In this document: piece by piece, positions 36,158 to 44,754 of the stretch
How the letters are laid out: each line of letters begins with the position of its first letter
Numbering within the stretch: the first letter of the stretch is position 1
Source of the DNA: Flavobacteriaceae bacterium
GTDB taxonomy: Bacteria; Bacteroidota; Bacteroidia; Flavobacteriales; Flavobacteriaceae
Direction: 5' to 3'
NCBI GenBank assembly: GCA_029243245.1
Contig: JAQWSK010000005.1
Coordinates: 62,001-126,000, forward strand
DNA length: 64,000 nucleotides
Notes under the pieces: model-generated
The model's database searches: none
The model's input: the letters and a program-made list of their open reading frames with translations, nothing else
What the model was told of the DNA's origin: nothing
Program-made: the position numbers and the translations under genes

Positions 36158-38467
36158 ATGAAGAATATTTTATACGCATTAAGTTTTTTATTTATAGGAA
36201 GTTTTAATATTAGTGCCCAAGATGAACTAGCATCAAAGCCTCAAATAGGACATTTAAATAATAATAAATTTAAGCAGTTGTATGAGGAATTTGCTTCACC
36301 AAATAGATATCGAACTGCTGCTGGAGCTCCTGGTTCTGAATACTATCAACAACAAGTTAATTATGTTATGAACATAGATCTCGATGATAAAAACACTCGT
36401 CTATTAGGAGAAGAAACTATTACATATAAAAATAATTCACCAGACCATTTAGAGTACTTATGGGTTCAGTTAGATCAAAATATTCGCAAAAAAGATGCTC
36501 CCGCTTTGAAAAAAAATGGAGATGGAGTTGAACCTCTAATCCCAGTGGAAACATTTGTTTCTAGTTATTTTGAAGAACCTTTTGATGGTGGATTTAATAT
36601 TAATTGGGTCAAGACAACTTCAGGAACACCTCTTAGGTATATAATTAATAATACTATGATGCGTATAGACCTCCCTAAAAGTATTCAACCTGGGGAAGAA
36701 TACTCATTTAAAATTAAGTGGTGGTATAAAATTAACAATCATGTAAAAAACCGTGCTAGATCAGGTTATGAGTATTTTCCTAAAGATGGAAATAGAGCTT
36801 ATGTGATAGCTCAGTTTTTCCCTAGAATGGCTGTATATAATGATGTAGAAGGATGGCAGAATTATCAGTTCTGGGGAAATGGAGAATTCGCTCTTAATTT
36901 TGGAAATTATGAAGTTAATTTAACTGTTCCAGCAGATCATATAGTAGAAGCAACGGGAGATCTTAAAAACCCACGTGAAGTTCTTACAAACCTGGAATAT
37001 AAAAGATATAAACAAGCTCAAAACTCTTTTGATAAACCTGTAGTTATTGTAAATCAGGAAGAGGTAATAAAAAAAGAGTCAGAGTTTTCAGAAAAGAAAA
37101 AAACGTGGAAATATATAGCTAATAATGTTCGTGATTTTGCTTTTGCTAGTTCAAGAAAATTTATATGGGATATGATGGCAGTTAAAGTTGGTTCAAGAAA
37201 AGTTATGGCAGTTTCATTATATCCAAAAGAAGGAAATCCACTATGGGAAGAATATTCAACTGTTGCTGTAGCTCAAACATTAGACACTTATTCAAAGTAT
37301 ACGTTTAATTATCCATATCCAAAGGCAGTTTCGGTACATGCTAAAAATCAAGGAATGGAATATCCAATGATATGTTGGAATTATGGTCGTCCTGATGAAG
37401 ATGGTAAGTATTCAGATAGAGTAAAATACGGAATGATAAGTGTTATAATTCATGAAGTTGGTCACAATTACTTTCCTATGATTGTTAATTCAGATGAACG
37501 TCAATGGGGCTGGATGGATGAAGGATTAGATACTTTTATGCAGTATTTGACCGAACAAGAGTTTGGCGAGAATTTTAAAAATGCCATTAGCCCTCTTGAA
37601 AAATATCCTTCAAGAAGAGGAGACCCTTCAAAAATAGTTCCTTATATGTCAGGAAATCAAGAGAATATTTCTACAATAATGTCAAATCCTGAAAATGTAT
37701 TTCAATTGGGACCAAATGCATATGCAAAACCTGCAACGGCACTAAATATATTAAGAGAGACTGTTATGGGAAGAGAATTATTTGATCATGCTTTTAAAAC
37801 TTATTCTCAACGATGGATGTTTAAACACCCTACTCCTGAAGACTTTTTTAGAACTATGGAGGATGCTTCCGCTGTTGATTTAGATTGGTTTTGGAGAGGA
37901 TGGTTTTATTCAACTGATTATGTTGATATAGGAGTTAAAGATGTAAAAAAATATGTGGTTTCATCAAATCCTGGTCCTGAGGTTGATAAAATTCTATCAA
38001 ATTATGGACTCACAGTAGATGACCTACCCCCTTTATATGTTTTTATGGTTCCTGAAGAAGATGCTGAGTCAAATAATTCTGATGAGCAGAGCATTAGTAA
38101 AACAAATACCTCAAAACCCTTAAAAAAATATATAGATGAAAATTTTGACAGTGTTGAACAAGAAAAGATTAATACTCCTAAATATTTTTATGAAATAGAA
38201 TTTGAAAAACCAGGAGGTTTAGTCATGCCATTAATTGTTGAATATTCATACAAGGATGGAACAAAAGAGAGAGTTAAATACCCTGTACAAGTGTGGAGAA
38301 AAAATGATAGTTTAGTTCGAAAAGTATTGGCTACAAACAAAGAGTTGATTGGAGTAAAAGTTGACCCTGATAGGGAAACAGCTGATATTGATAATTCAAA
38401 TAATAGTTGGCCAAAAGAAAAATCCATTTCCGATTTTGATAAATTTAAATCTAAAATCAAAGGATAA
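36158..38467 (+). CDS. M1 family metallopeptidase, exported
   Basis: Zinc aminopeptidase-like enzyme of 769 residues. Signal MKNILYALSFLFIGSFNISAQ. The N-terminal beta domain is followed by the HExxH site IIHEVGHNYF near residue 430, with the third ligand Glu 18 residues later in WGWMDEGLDTF. The usual GAMEN exopeptidase motif appears as QGMEYP near 406. The C-terminal domain is charged. Likely degrades peptides in the periplasm or outside. Confidence 0.87.
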   Translation: MKNILYALSFLFIGSFNISAQDELASKPQIGHLNNNKFKQLYEEFASPNRYRTAAGAPGSEYYQQQVNYVMNIDLDDKNTRLLGEETITYKNNSPDHLEYLWVQLDQNIRKKDAPALKKNGDGVEPLIPVETFVSSYFEEPFDGGFNINWVKTTSGTPLRYIINNTMMRIDLPKSIQPGEEYSFKIKWWYKINNHVKNRARSGYEYFPKDGNRAYVIAQFFPRMAVYNDVEGWQNYQFWGNGEFALNFGNYEVNLTVPADHIVEATGDLKNPREVLTNLEYKRYKQAQNSFDKPVVIVNQEEVIKKESEFSEKKKTWKYIANNVRDFAFASSRKFIWDMMAVKVGSRKVMAVSLYPKEGNPLWEEYSTVAVAQTLDTYSKYTFNYPYPKAVSVHAKNQGMEYPMICWNYGRPDEDGKYSDRVKYGMISVIIHEVGHNYFPMIVNSDERQWGWMDEGLDTFMQYLTEQEFGENFKNAISPLEKYPSRRGDPSKIVPYMSGNQENISTIMSNPENVFQLGPNAYAKPATALNILRETVMGRELFDHAFKTYSQRWMFKHPTPEDFFRTMEDASAVDLDWFWRGWFYSTDYVDIGVKDVKKYVVSSNPGPEVDKILSNYGLTVDDLPPLYVFMVPEEDAESNNSDEQSISKTNTSKPLKKYIDENFDSVEQEKINTPKYFYEIEFEKPGGLVMPLIVEYSYKDGTKERVKYPVQVWRKNDSLVRKVLATNKELIGVKVDPDRETADIDNSNNSWPKEKSISDFDKFKSKIKG

Positions 38468-38526
38468 TTTATATGAATAATTAAAATCATTTGAGCTTTC
38501 TGATTAATAGTTTATGTCGGTTTTTT

Positions 38527-38534
38527 TATATTTG
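38527..38534 (+). promoter_or_regulatory. -7 box of tatA
   Basis: TATATTTG, full consensus, 15 bases before the ATG at 38550. Its position also argues against the earlier ATG at 38514 as the start. Confidence 0.5.
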
Positions 38535-38549
38535 ATAAAAATATCGAAA

Positions 38550-38822
38550 ATGCATCTATTTATAAGTGGATCTGAAATAGCATTAATTTTTTTTATTGTT
38601 CTATTGGTTTTTGGGTCAGATAAAATTCCATCTATTGCAAAAGGAATGGCTAAGGGGATTAATCAAATTCGACATGCAACTAATGAGATTAAATCTGAAA
38701 TTCAAAAATCATCTAATGTTGAGGACTCTTCTGCTTCTGTAGCTAAAAAATTAAATGATGAGATTAAAAGTGCAAAAAAAGATTTAGATGAATTAACAGA
38801 TTCGATTAAACGTAAGCTTTAA
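38550..38822 (+). CDS. tatA: twin-arginine translocase subunit TatA
   Basis: Pore subunit of Tat export. I start at MHLFISGSE (38550): one membrane helix (IALIFFIVLLVF), the hinge FGSDKIPSIAKGMAKG, an amphipathic helix and a charged tail with Lys and Asp repeats. 90 residues. The longer frame adds 12 residues upstream of the promoter box. tatC is not in the window. Overlaps the O-methyltransferase tail by 4 bases. Confidence 0.88.
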   Translation: MHLFISGSEIALIFFIVLLVFGSDKIPSIAKGMAKGINQIRHATNEIKSEIQKSSNVEDSSASVAKKLNDEIKSAKKDLDELTDSIKRKL

Positions 38823-39460
38823 ATTTTTCTACTTAAACTTAAACCATCTCTTATCGGTAATAAAATTGTTTCTAGTTGAGGGTGGTTTTTTAGAATCGTA
38901 TTAAATTTTTGAAGCACTTTAGTGTCTATGTCATTTTTTTCTGGCTTAGCAAGAACTTTTCCACTCCACAACACATTATCAGAAATAAGAATTCCATCTT
39001 TTTTTAGCTTTGGCACTATAAGTTTCAAGTAGTTAATATAATTGCTTTTATCTGCATCTAAAAAAACAATGTCAAATTGTTTTTTCATTTTTTTAATTAC
39101 CGTTAGTGCATCTCCAATATGTTGATGAATTTGATCTCTTTTATTGCTTTTGTTAAAAAACTGATTTTGAAAAGCAATTAACTCTTCATTAATTTCAATA
39201 GTATGGATTTTTCCAGTTTTACCAAGCCCTTCAGAAAGACAAAGAGATCCATAACCGGTATAAGTTCCAATTTCAAGAATAGTTTTTGGCTTAATTAATT
39301 TAGAAATAAAACTTAAAAATCTTCCCTGAATAGTGCTACTTAGCATTCTAGGATGAAGAATCTTTTGATGTGTTTCCTTTCTTAAATTTTTAAGTAAATC
39401 AGACTCTTCACTACTTTTTTTAATTGCATATTCCAGTAAAGCTTCATCAATAAATTCCAT
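38819..39460 (-). CDS. O-methyltransferase (caffeoyl-CoA-OMT family)
   Basis: SAM-dependent enzyme of 213 residues. SAM-site ILEIGTYTGYGSLCLSEGL near residue 60, IHTIEINEEL near 86, and FDIVFLDADKSNYINYL near 135 (metal and SAM site) are typical of family 3 O-methyltransferases. The substrate in Flavobacteria is unknown. Followed in the same direction (upstream) by two small exported proteins. Confidence 0.85.
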   Translation of the reverse strand: MEFIDEALLEYAIKKSSEESDLLKNLRKETHQKILHPRMLSSTIQGRFLSFISKLIKPKTILEIGTYTGYGSLCLSEGLGKTGKIHTIEINEELIAFQNQFFNKSNKRDQIHQHIGDALTVIKKMKKQFDIVFLDADKSNYINYLKLIVPKLKKDGILISDNVLWSGKVLAKPEKNDIDTKVLQKFNTILKNHPQLETILLPIRDGLSLSRKI

Positions 39461-39468
39461 AATATTAA

Positions 39469-39714
39469 TTAAATATTACAATATTCATCACCAACACTAA
39501 AGCTTTGGTATGTTTGATTATCTACTTCTCCTGATGAATATGGATCTGGAACATTAGTAGATTGCTGATTATTACTATTATTAAAATTTTCTGCTTCAAA
39601 TAAAAAATAATATTTATTATTTACACTTCTTTTTTCTAGTATAGTAATGCAGTCATTATTTTTCTGACAATTAAAAAATATTAAAATAAATAAACTTAAA
39701 CTTAAGGTTCGCAT
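39469..39714 (-). CDS. small hypothetical lipoprotein
   Basis: 81 residues with lipoprotein signal MRTLSLSLFILIFFNC (Cys 16). The mature part has three further Cys-poor segments, an Asn/Gln-rich linker (NFNNSNNQQSTNVPDPYSS) and a terminal GDEYCNI. No family recognised. Sits 8 bases before the O-methyltransferase gene and 12 bases after another exported gene. Confidence 0.6.
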   Translation of the reverse strand: MRTLSLSLFILIFFNCQKNNDCITILEKRSVNNKYYFLFEAENFNNSNNQQSTNVPDPYSSGEVDNQTYQSFSVGDEYCNI

Positions 39715-39726
39715 GTTTTAAATATA

Positions 39727-40020
39727 TTATAAATCTTTTCGAATAAAGTAATATCGAGTGATTGGTTTTTGTTTTTTCCCCTCTATAATAAAAGAAGAAT
39801 CTACGAATTTCAACTCGAAGTCCTCGCCCTGAAGTGTTTTTATAAGGTTGGCAAATGATGGATCTTCTAATTCAATAGTTTTAAGTGATTTTCCATCATC
39901 TATCACAACTTTCATTTTGCCATTTTTATATCTGTTTTCAGTATGCTGCTCAATTACAAGCCAATCTTGAGCAAATAAAGTAGTAGAAGAAAATAAGAGA
40001 AAGAGTATAATATTTTTCAT
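39727..40020 (-). CDS. small hypothetical exported protein
   Basis: 97 residues with signal MKNIILFLLFSSTTLFAQ. The mature part is beta-rich with MKVVIDDGKSLKTIELED and ends in ITRYYFIRKDL. No known domain recognised. First gene of the small run toward the O-methyltransferase. Confidence 0.6.
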   Translation of the reverse strand: MKNIILFLLFSSTTLFAQDWLVIEQHTENRYKNGKMKVVIDDGKSLKTIELEDPSFANLIKTLQGEDFELKFVDSSFIIEGKKQKPITRYYFIRKDL

Positions 40021-40113
40021 TTAATATAATATTCGCCTTCTAAATTAGTCAAAATATTAAGTCTATAAAAATTCTAATAAATCATACTATTTTACTAATT
40101 AAACTAAGAGTAT

Positions 40114-40323
40114 ATTTCTGAGGCAGTTATAATAGTAATATTTGTTACCGTCTTATTTGGTGGAGTTATAGCATATTCTTTCTTTAGTACTTCATTTGGA
40201 CATGAAGAGGATGAAAATAAAAACTATATTCCAGACCGCTTTGAAAAAACATTTAGAAAAGACCTCTTTAACAAATCTAAAGATGAGTCTGGAGAAAAAT
40301 ATAAAGAAGAATCTGAAAAATAA
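40114..40323 (+). CDS. small membrane protein with EF-hand-like loop, apparent AUU start
   Basis: A frame open from 40108 to TAA at 40321 encodes one membrane helix (AVIIVIFVTVLFGGVIAY), then SFGHEEDENKNYIPDRFEK, an acidic loop resembling the Dx(D/N)x(D/N)xxPD calcium loop, and a charged tail. It resembles a small flavobacterial membrane-protein group I recall (helix, DFG-like, D/N-rich loop, NFIPD). No ATG, GTG or TTG lies in frame; ATT at 40114 is in the natural place, giving 69 residues. Coding density and composition favour a real gene. Confidence 0.55.
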   Translation: MSEAVIIVIFVTVLFGGVIAYSFFSTSFGHEEDENKNYIPDRFEKTFRKDLFNKSKDESGEKYKEESEK

Positions 40324-40407
40324 ATTCTAAATAAATTTCCTAGTTAATTCTTAAATTATTTTAAAGCATAAATCTAATTATCTAAATTAGCTTTCATAAG
40401 TAAATTA

Positions 40408-41541
40408 ATGATAAGCTATTGGGAAAAAATTGCATTTACTAGTTATGACTTTATAGTTATAGGCGGAGGTATTTCAGGTCTTTTTAGTGCATTATCGTTT
40501 AATAAAAAACATCCTAAGGCGAGAATTGCAATTTTGGAACGTGATATTTTCCCAAATGGAGCAAGTACTAAAAATGCTGGTTTTGCTTGCTTCGGATCTA
40601 TTTCAGAATTAATTGAAGACAGTAAGAAAATGTCTGAAGATTCTTTAATTAATTTGGTAGAACAAAGAGTTAAAGGTCTGGAACTTCTTAAAAATACAAT
40701 TTCTTCAAAAAAACTTGATTTAAAAAATAATGGAGGCTATGAACTTTTTTTTGATGATAAGATAGACCTTGAAACCCCTATTGATAGATTTAACAGGTTA
40801 CTTCAGTCTATATTTAATAAAAAAACTTTTAGTTTAAGAAATGATAAAATTCAAAAGTTAGGCCTATCTAATAAGTTAGTTCAACAATTAATATTTAATC
40901 CTTTTGAATCACAGATAAATACAGGAACAGCTATTTATGAACTTCAAAAATTAGCTAGTCAAAAGGGGATTAAAATAATTTCAGGAGCAAATGTAGAAAG
41001 CTTTCATTTAAATTCCGGAAATCATGAGATTCATGTTTTAGGTCAGGATTTAAAGATCTCATTTAAATCCAAGTATTTAGCAATCTGTTCTAACGCTTTT
41101 ACAAAGAAATGGTTTCCAGATTATGATATTAATCCTGGAAGAGGAATGGTAATTATAACTAAACCAATTAAAAATTTAAAGCTAAAGGGATGTTTTCATT
41201 ATAATAAGGGTTATTATTATTTTAGAAACTTTCAAAACCGTGTAATATTCGGAGGAGGAAGACAGTTAGACATTAAAAATGAACAGACAATTCAATTTGG
41301 GATCAATCAAACAATTAAAAACTCTTTAATTAATGATTTAGATTCTATAATTCTTCCTAATACTAAATATGAGTTAGATATGGAGTGGTCAGGTATTATG
41401 GCCTTTGGCTCTACTAAGGAACCTATTATAAAAAAAATTTATGATAATACAGTTATGGGAGTTCGTTTAGGAGGAATGGGATTAGCATTAGGAAGTTTAG
41501 TTGGAAAAAAAGTGTCTGATCTGCTTTTAGAAAACGACTAG
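40408..41541 (+). CDS. FAD-dependent oxidoreductase (DAO family)
   Basis: 377-residue flavoprotein with the Rossmann dinucleotide motif FIVIGGGISGLFSALSF near residue 15, the DAO-type STKNAGFACFGS and a C-terminal VRLGGMGLALGS FAD segment. The family oxidises amino or imino acids, but the exact substrate is unknown. Its end overlaps the convergent murF by 15 bases. Confidence 0.82.
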   Translation: MISYWEKIAFTSYDFIVIGGGISGLFSALSFNKKHPKARIAILERDIFPNGASTKNAGFACFGSISELIEDSKKMSEDSLINLVEQRVKGLELLKNTISSKKLDLKNNGGYELFFDDKIDLETPIDRFNRLLQSIFNKKTFSLRNDKIQKLGLSNKLVQQLIFNPFESQINTGTAIYELQKLASQKGIKIISGANVESFHLNSGNHEIHVLGQDLKISFKSKYLAICSNAFTKKWFPDYDINPGRGMVIITKPIKNLKLKGCFHYNKGYYYFRNFQNRVIFGGGRQLDIKNEQTIQFGINQTIKNSLINDLDSIILPNTKYELDMEWSGIMAFGSTKEPIIKKIYDNTVMGVRLGGMGLALGSLVGKKVSDLLLEND

Positions 41542-42816
41542 TATTTTCTCTAAACCCAAAGATCTAGAGCCTTTAATTAAAATATTTTTTTCTTTAATTG
41601 GATTGCTTTTAAGATGTTTTATTAACTCATTAGTAGAACTGAACTTATCAAAATTAGACAAAGGCATTTCAACATTTTTAAAATTTTCACCAACTGAAAT
41701 TATTCTAGAAAAAGATAATGTTTTTGCTAAACTAATTATTTCATAATGAGCAGTCAAAGCGTAATCACCTAGCTCTAGCATATCACCAATAATTAATACG
41801 CTTTTTCTGGAATAACTTTCATGAAAACTTTTAATAGCTACTTCCATACTTGAAGGATTAGCATTATATGCATCTAAAATAATATTATAGTTTTTCAATT
41901 TTAAAAATTGAGATCGATTGTTATTAGATTTATATAATTCAATTGTTTTTTGAATTTTATTTATTGGAACTTTAAAATAATTTCCAATTACAATTGCAGC
42001 CGCTAAATTTTGAAGATTATAATTGCCATGAAGCTCACTAATAAAGTTAAAGCCTTTAAAAGTTAAATCTAATTTATTAGTAGTGTTTTTATTGTATGCT
42101 ATGGGATAGTTGGATTTTTTACTTTTCCCAAAAGAGATGAAAGGAATTTTATTTAATTTTTTTACTTGGTTTTGATTATCAATATTAACAAAAATAATTC
42201 CCCCCGAATTTGATAAATAATTATATAATTCTGATTTCCCTTCCATAATTCCAATCTCACTTCCAAAACCTTCAATATGAGCTTTTCCAAAATTTGTTAT
42301 ATATCCATGAGTTGGTTCAGCAATTTCACATAGTTTCTTTATTTCATTTAGGTGATTAGCACCCATTTCAATTATAGTAAATTCAGCCGATAAAGGGGTA
42401 TTTAATAAAGTTAAAGGAACACCTATATGATTATTTAAATTTCCAATGGTTGCATTGGTTTTGAACTTTTCTTGCATCACAGCTTTAACAAGTTCTTTTG
42501 TAGTTGTTTTGCCATTACTTCCTGTAATTGCAAATACTGGACATTTTAATTTTTTTCTATGATAATTAGCTAGATTTTTTAATGTAGAGTAAGTGTCTTC
42601 AACATAAATAAATCTTTCAGACTTTTCAGCTACATTAAAATCATCAACAATAGCTAAACAAGCTCCTTGTTTAATTGCTTTTGAACCAAAATTATTCCCG
42701 TTAAAGGAAGATCCTCTAAGAGCTATAAATATTCCGTTGATTAATGGTTTTCTTGTATCAGTATATACTCCTGATGATTTTATAAAAAGTTTATATATTT
42801 TATTTATTTCAATCAT
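41527..42816 (-). CDS. murF: UDP-N-acetylmuramoyl-tripeptide--D-alanyl-D-alanine ligase
   Basis: Adds D-Ala-D-Ala to the peptidoglycan precursor. Mur-ligase ATP loop ITGSNGKTTTKELV near residue 101, IEMGANHLNEI, and DAYNANPSSM near 310. The start is the ATG at 42816; the ATG four codons earlier lies inside the terminator hairpin of gldJ. 429 residues. Works with Ddl (29471) whose dipeptide it uses. Confidence 0.93.
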   Translation of the reverse strand: MIEINKIYKLFIKSSGVYTDTRKPLINGIFIALRGSSFNGNNFGSKAIKQGACLAIVDDFNVAEKSERFIYVEDTYSTLKNLANYHRKKLKCPVFAITGSNGKTTTKELVKAVMQEKFKTNATIGNLNNHIGVPLTLLNTPLSAEFTIIEMGANHLNEIKKLCEIAEPTHGYITNFGKAHIEGFGSEIGIMEGKSELYNYLSNSGGIIFVNIDNQNQVKKLNKIPFISFGKSKKSNYPIAYNKNTTNKLDLTFKGFNFISELHGNYNLQNLAAAIVIGNYFKVPINKIQKTIELYKSNNNRSQFLKLKNYNIILDAYNANPSSMEVAIKSFHESYSRKSVLIIGDMLELGDYALTAHYEIISLAKTLSFSRIISVGENFKNVEMPLSNFDKFSSTNELIKHLKSNPIKEKNILIKGSRSLGLEKILVVF

Positions 42817-42844
42817 AAAAAAAGGCATCCTGATGGATGCCTTT
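42817..42844 (-). terminator. intrinsic terminator of gldJ next to murF start
   Basis: Minus strand: a 10-bp perfect stem AAAGGCATCC with loop ATCA, then a run of Ts ending at 42817. It begins 7 bases after the gldJ stop. The last T is directly followed by the murF ATG. Confidence 0.8.
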
Positions 42845-42851
42845 AGAAGAT

Positions 42852-44549
42852 TTAGCGTCCACGTCTATGACGTGCTGATTTCTTCTTTTGACTTTTTGAT
42901 CCAACTCGAGACATAGCACATCTAAAACCAATATATTCTGTAGCAATATATTGAGGCAAATATCGTCTTTGTGCTGGGTCTAGCCAATAAGCTCTATCTT
43001 TCCAAGACCCACCTTTGTAAACCCGTACTTCATCAGTAATTAATGAAGTTCTTTTGGCAGATTTATCAATTTCTCTAATGATTTGTCCATTTTCATCAAC
43101 ACTTACTTTAGCGTAAGTTGGCGCATCATACATGCTTGTGGATTCAGGGCGAATACTAGTTTCTCCTTCTTCAGGTTGTTCACCAAATTTTCGGGATGAC
43201 TCTCTGTCTCCATCACGAAAGTTTCGATTATCGCTTTCGGAAAAGTTTTGCCTTAAGAAGGTCTCTTCTTCATCAATTTCTACTTGATCTAACTCACCCG
43301 GGATTTTTTTTAATATTACCCTACCATTGGGAAGTGTATCGTAAACTAATTCATCTGAAGGGATAACAGTAGCCTTACCATCTTCTCCAATTCTATTTTT
43401 ATAAAAAACATTTCCTCTGAAATAATTAAAGTCATTGTATTCATCATCAATAATAGGCCTGTAAACATCAGCTACCCACTCAGCTACATTACCAGCCATG
43501 TCATATATTCCAAAATCATTTGGAGGATACGATTTAACCTGAATTGTAATGTCAGCGCCATCATCTGACCATCCAGCTATTCCTCCATAATCACCTTTTC
43601 CAAATTTAAAGTTGGCTAATTGATCACCTTCCATTTTTCGGTCTTGAGACCTTGTATATTCTCCTTGCCAGGGGTATTTTTTCTTTCCTCTATAGTTGTT
43701 GTATTCTCTATCTCCTACAAGAGCTAAAGCAGCATACTCCCATTCTGTTTCTGTTGGAAGCCTATAAGAAGGCAAGAGTAGTCCTTTACCAACTCCAGCA
43801 TAAACATTAACAGTAGTAGTGTCTTTTTTGGTTGTACCTTTTTTACCAGAATTAATAAGCGGGTTTTCTCCACCATCTAGACTATCAATTTTAGAACCAT
43901 AGGCACTTTCTGGACGAGTTAGGTAAGCCTGAGTATTAAAAGTACTGTTTGGGCCTACACTTTCAAAACGAACGTCTTTTTTAACATATGATTCTCGTTC
44001 TAACAAGAATTCATTTACCCTATCTGTTCTCCACTCAGCATATTGGACCGCCTGAACCCAACTAACACCAACAACAGGATATTCTGCATAAGCTGGATGA
44101 CGAAGATAATTTGTAGTTAGTTCTTCAACATATCCAAGAGCATTTCTCCAGACTAAAGTGTCTGGAAGAGCCTGTTTGTATACCTGTCTATATCTTGGTT
44201 CGGTTTGAGGAAAAACAGCTTCTAGCCAATCTAAGTACTCCATATACATAATATTGGTAACTTCAGTTTCGTCAATGTAAAAAGACATTACATGTTGTTG
44301 AGAAGGACTATTATTCCAATCATGAATTACATCATCTTGAACTTGACCTTTTGTAAAGGTACCTCCTTCAATAAATACTAGTCCAGGACCAGTTTCTTGT
44401 TCTTCAAAGTCGGTATTATATTGAAAACCTTTATTTTTTGCGTTTATACCCCATCCAGTTCCTCTGGATGTATTATTTTTCCCACAACCACTAGCTACTA
44501 ATAGTAATAGAACCAAAAGAGGTAAACGATATGTATTGTTTATGCTCAT
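42852..44549 (-). CDS. gldJ: gliding motility / T9SS lipoprotein GldJ
   Basis: Outer-membrane lipoprotein needed for gliding and stability of the type IX secretion ring. Signal MSINNTYRLPLLVLLLLVASGC (Cys 22). An FGE-sulfatase-like domain covers most of the protein: VFIEGGTFTKGQ, FYIDETEVTN, YRLPTETEWEYAALAL, MAGNVAEWVADVYRP, and the end YKGGSWKDRAYWL, YIGFRCAMSRVG. The tail is basic (KKKSARHRRGR). 565 residues is normal. Confidence 0.93.
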   Translation of the reverse strand: MSINNTYRLPLLVLLLLVASGCGKNNTSRGTGWGINAKNKGFQYNTDFEEQETGPGLVFIEGGTFTKGQVQDDVIHDWNNSPSQQHVMSFYIDETEVTNIMYMEYLDWLEAVFPQTEPRYRQVYKQALPDTLVWRNALGYVEELTTNYLRHPAYAEYPVVGVSWVQAVQYAEWRTDRVNEFLLERESYVKKDVRFESVGPNSTFNTQAYLTRPESAYGSKIDSLDGGENPLINSGKKGTTKKDTTTVNVYAGVGKGLLLPSYRLPTETEWEYAALALVGDREYNNYRGKKKYPWQGEYTRSQDRKMEGDQLANFKFGKGDYGGIAGWSDDGADITIQVKSYPPNDFGIYDMAGNVAEWVADVYRPIIDDEYNDFNYFRGNVFYKNRIGEDGKATVIPSDELVYDTLPNGRVILKKIPGELDQVEIDEEETFLRQNFSESDNRNFRDGDRESSRKFGEQPEEGETSIRPESTSMYDAPTYAKVSVDENGQIIREIDKSAKRTSLITDEVRVYKGGSWKDRAYWLDPAQRRYLPQYIATEYIGFRCAMSRVGSKSQKKKSARHRRGR

Positions 44550-44754
44550 AGATGCTTTAGGTTTGTAAAAACTTACACAAATATAATAATTTTAACACGA
44601 TCAGATCATTTTAAATGATAGACTCGTTAAATTATACAACAGTTTAACGTTAGAAATAAATTTTTAGTATCCATTTTTTAAAATTTATTTTGAAGAAAAA
44701 GACATAAGGTTTAAAAATTAAAACTTTTAATACCAAAGATGAATTTTTATCGTT
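44550..44754. promoter_or_regulatory. gldJ/porV divergent spacer
   Basis: 205 bases. Minus-strand TATATTTG at 44578-44585 is a full -7 box 29 bases before the gldJ ATG. Small inverted repeats are present: ATCATTT/AAATGAT (44605-44611 with 44613-44619) and CGTTAAA/TTTAACG (44625-44631 with 44643-44649). No trace of porU coding sequence is seen, and no clear porV promoter. Confidence 0.5.

Noticed and set aside
44605-44649. Two short inverted repeats between gldJ and porV as operator sites
   Set aside because: Arms of 7 bp in AT-rich DNA are expected by chance; mentioned only in the spacer description.
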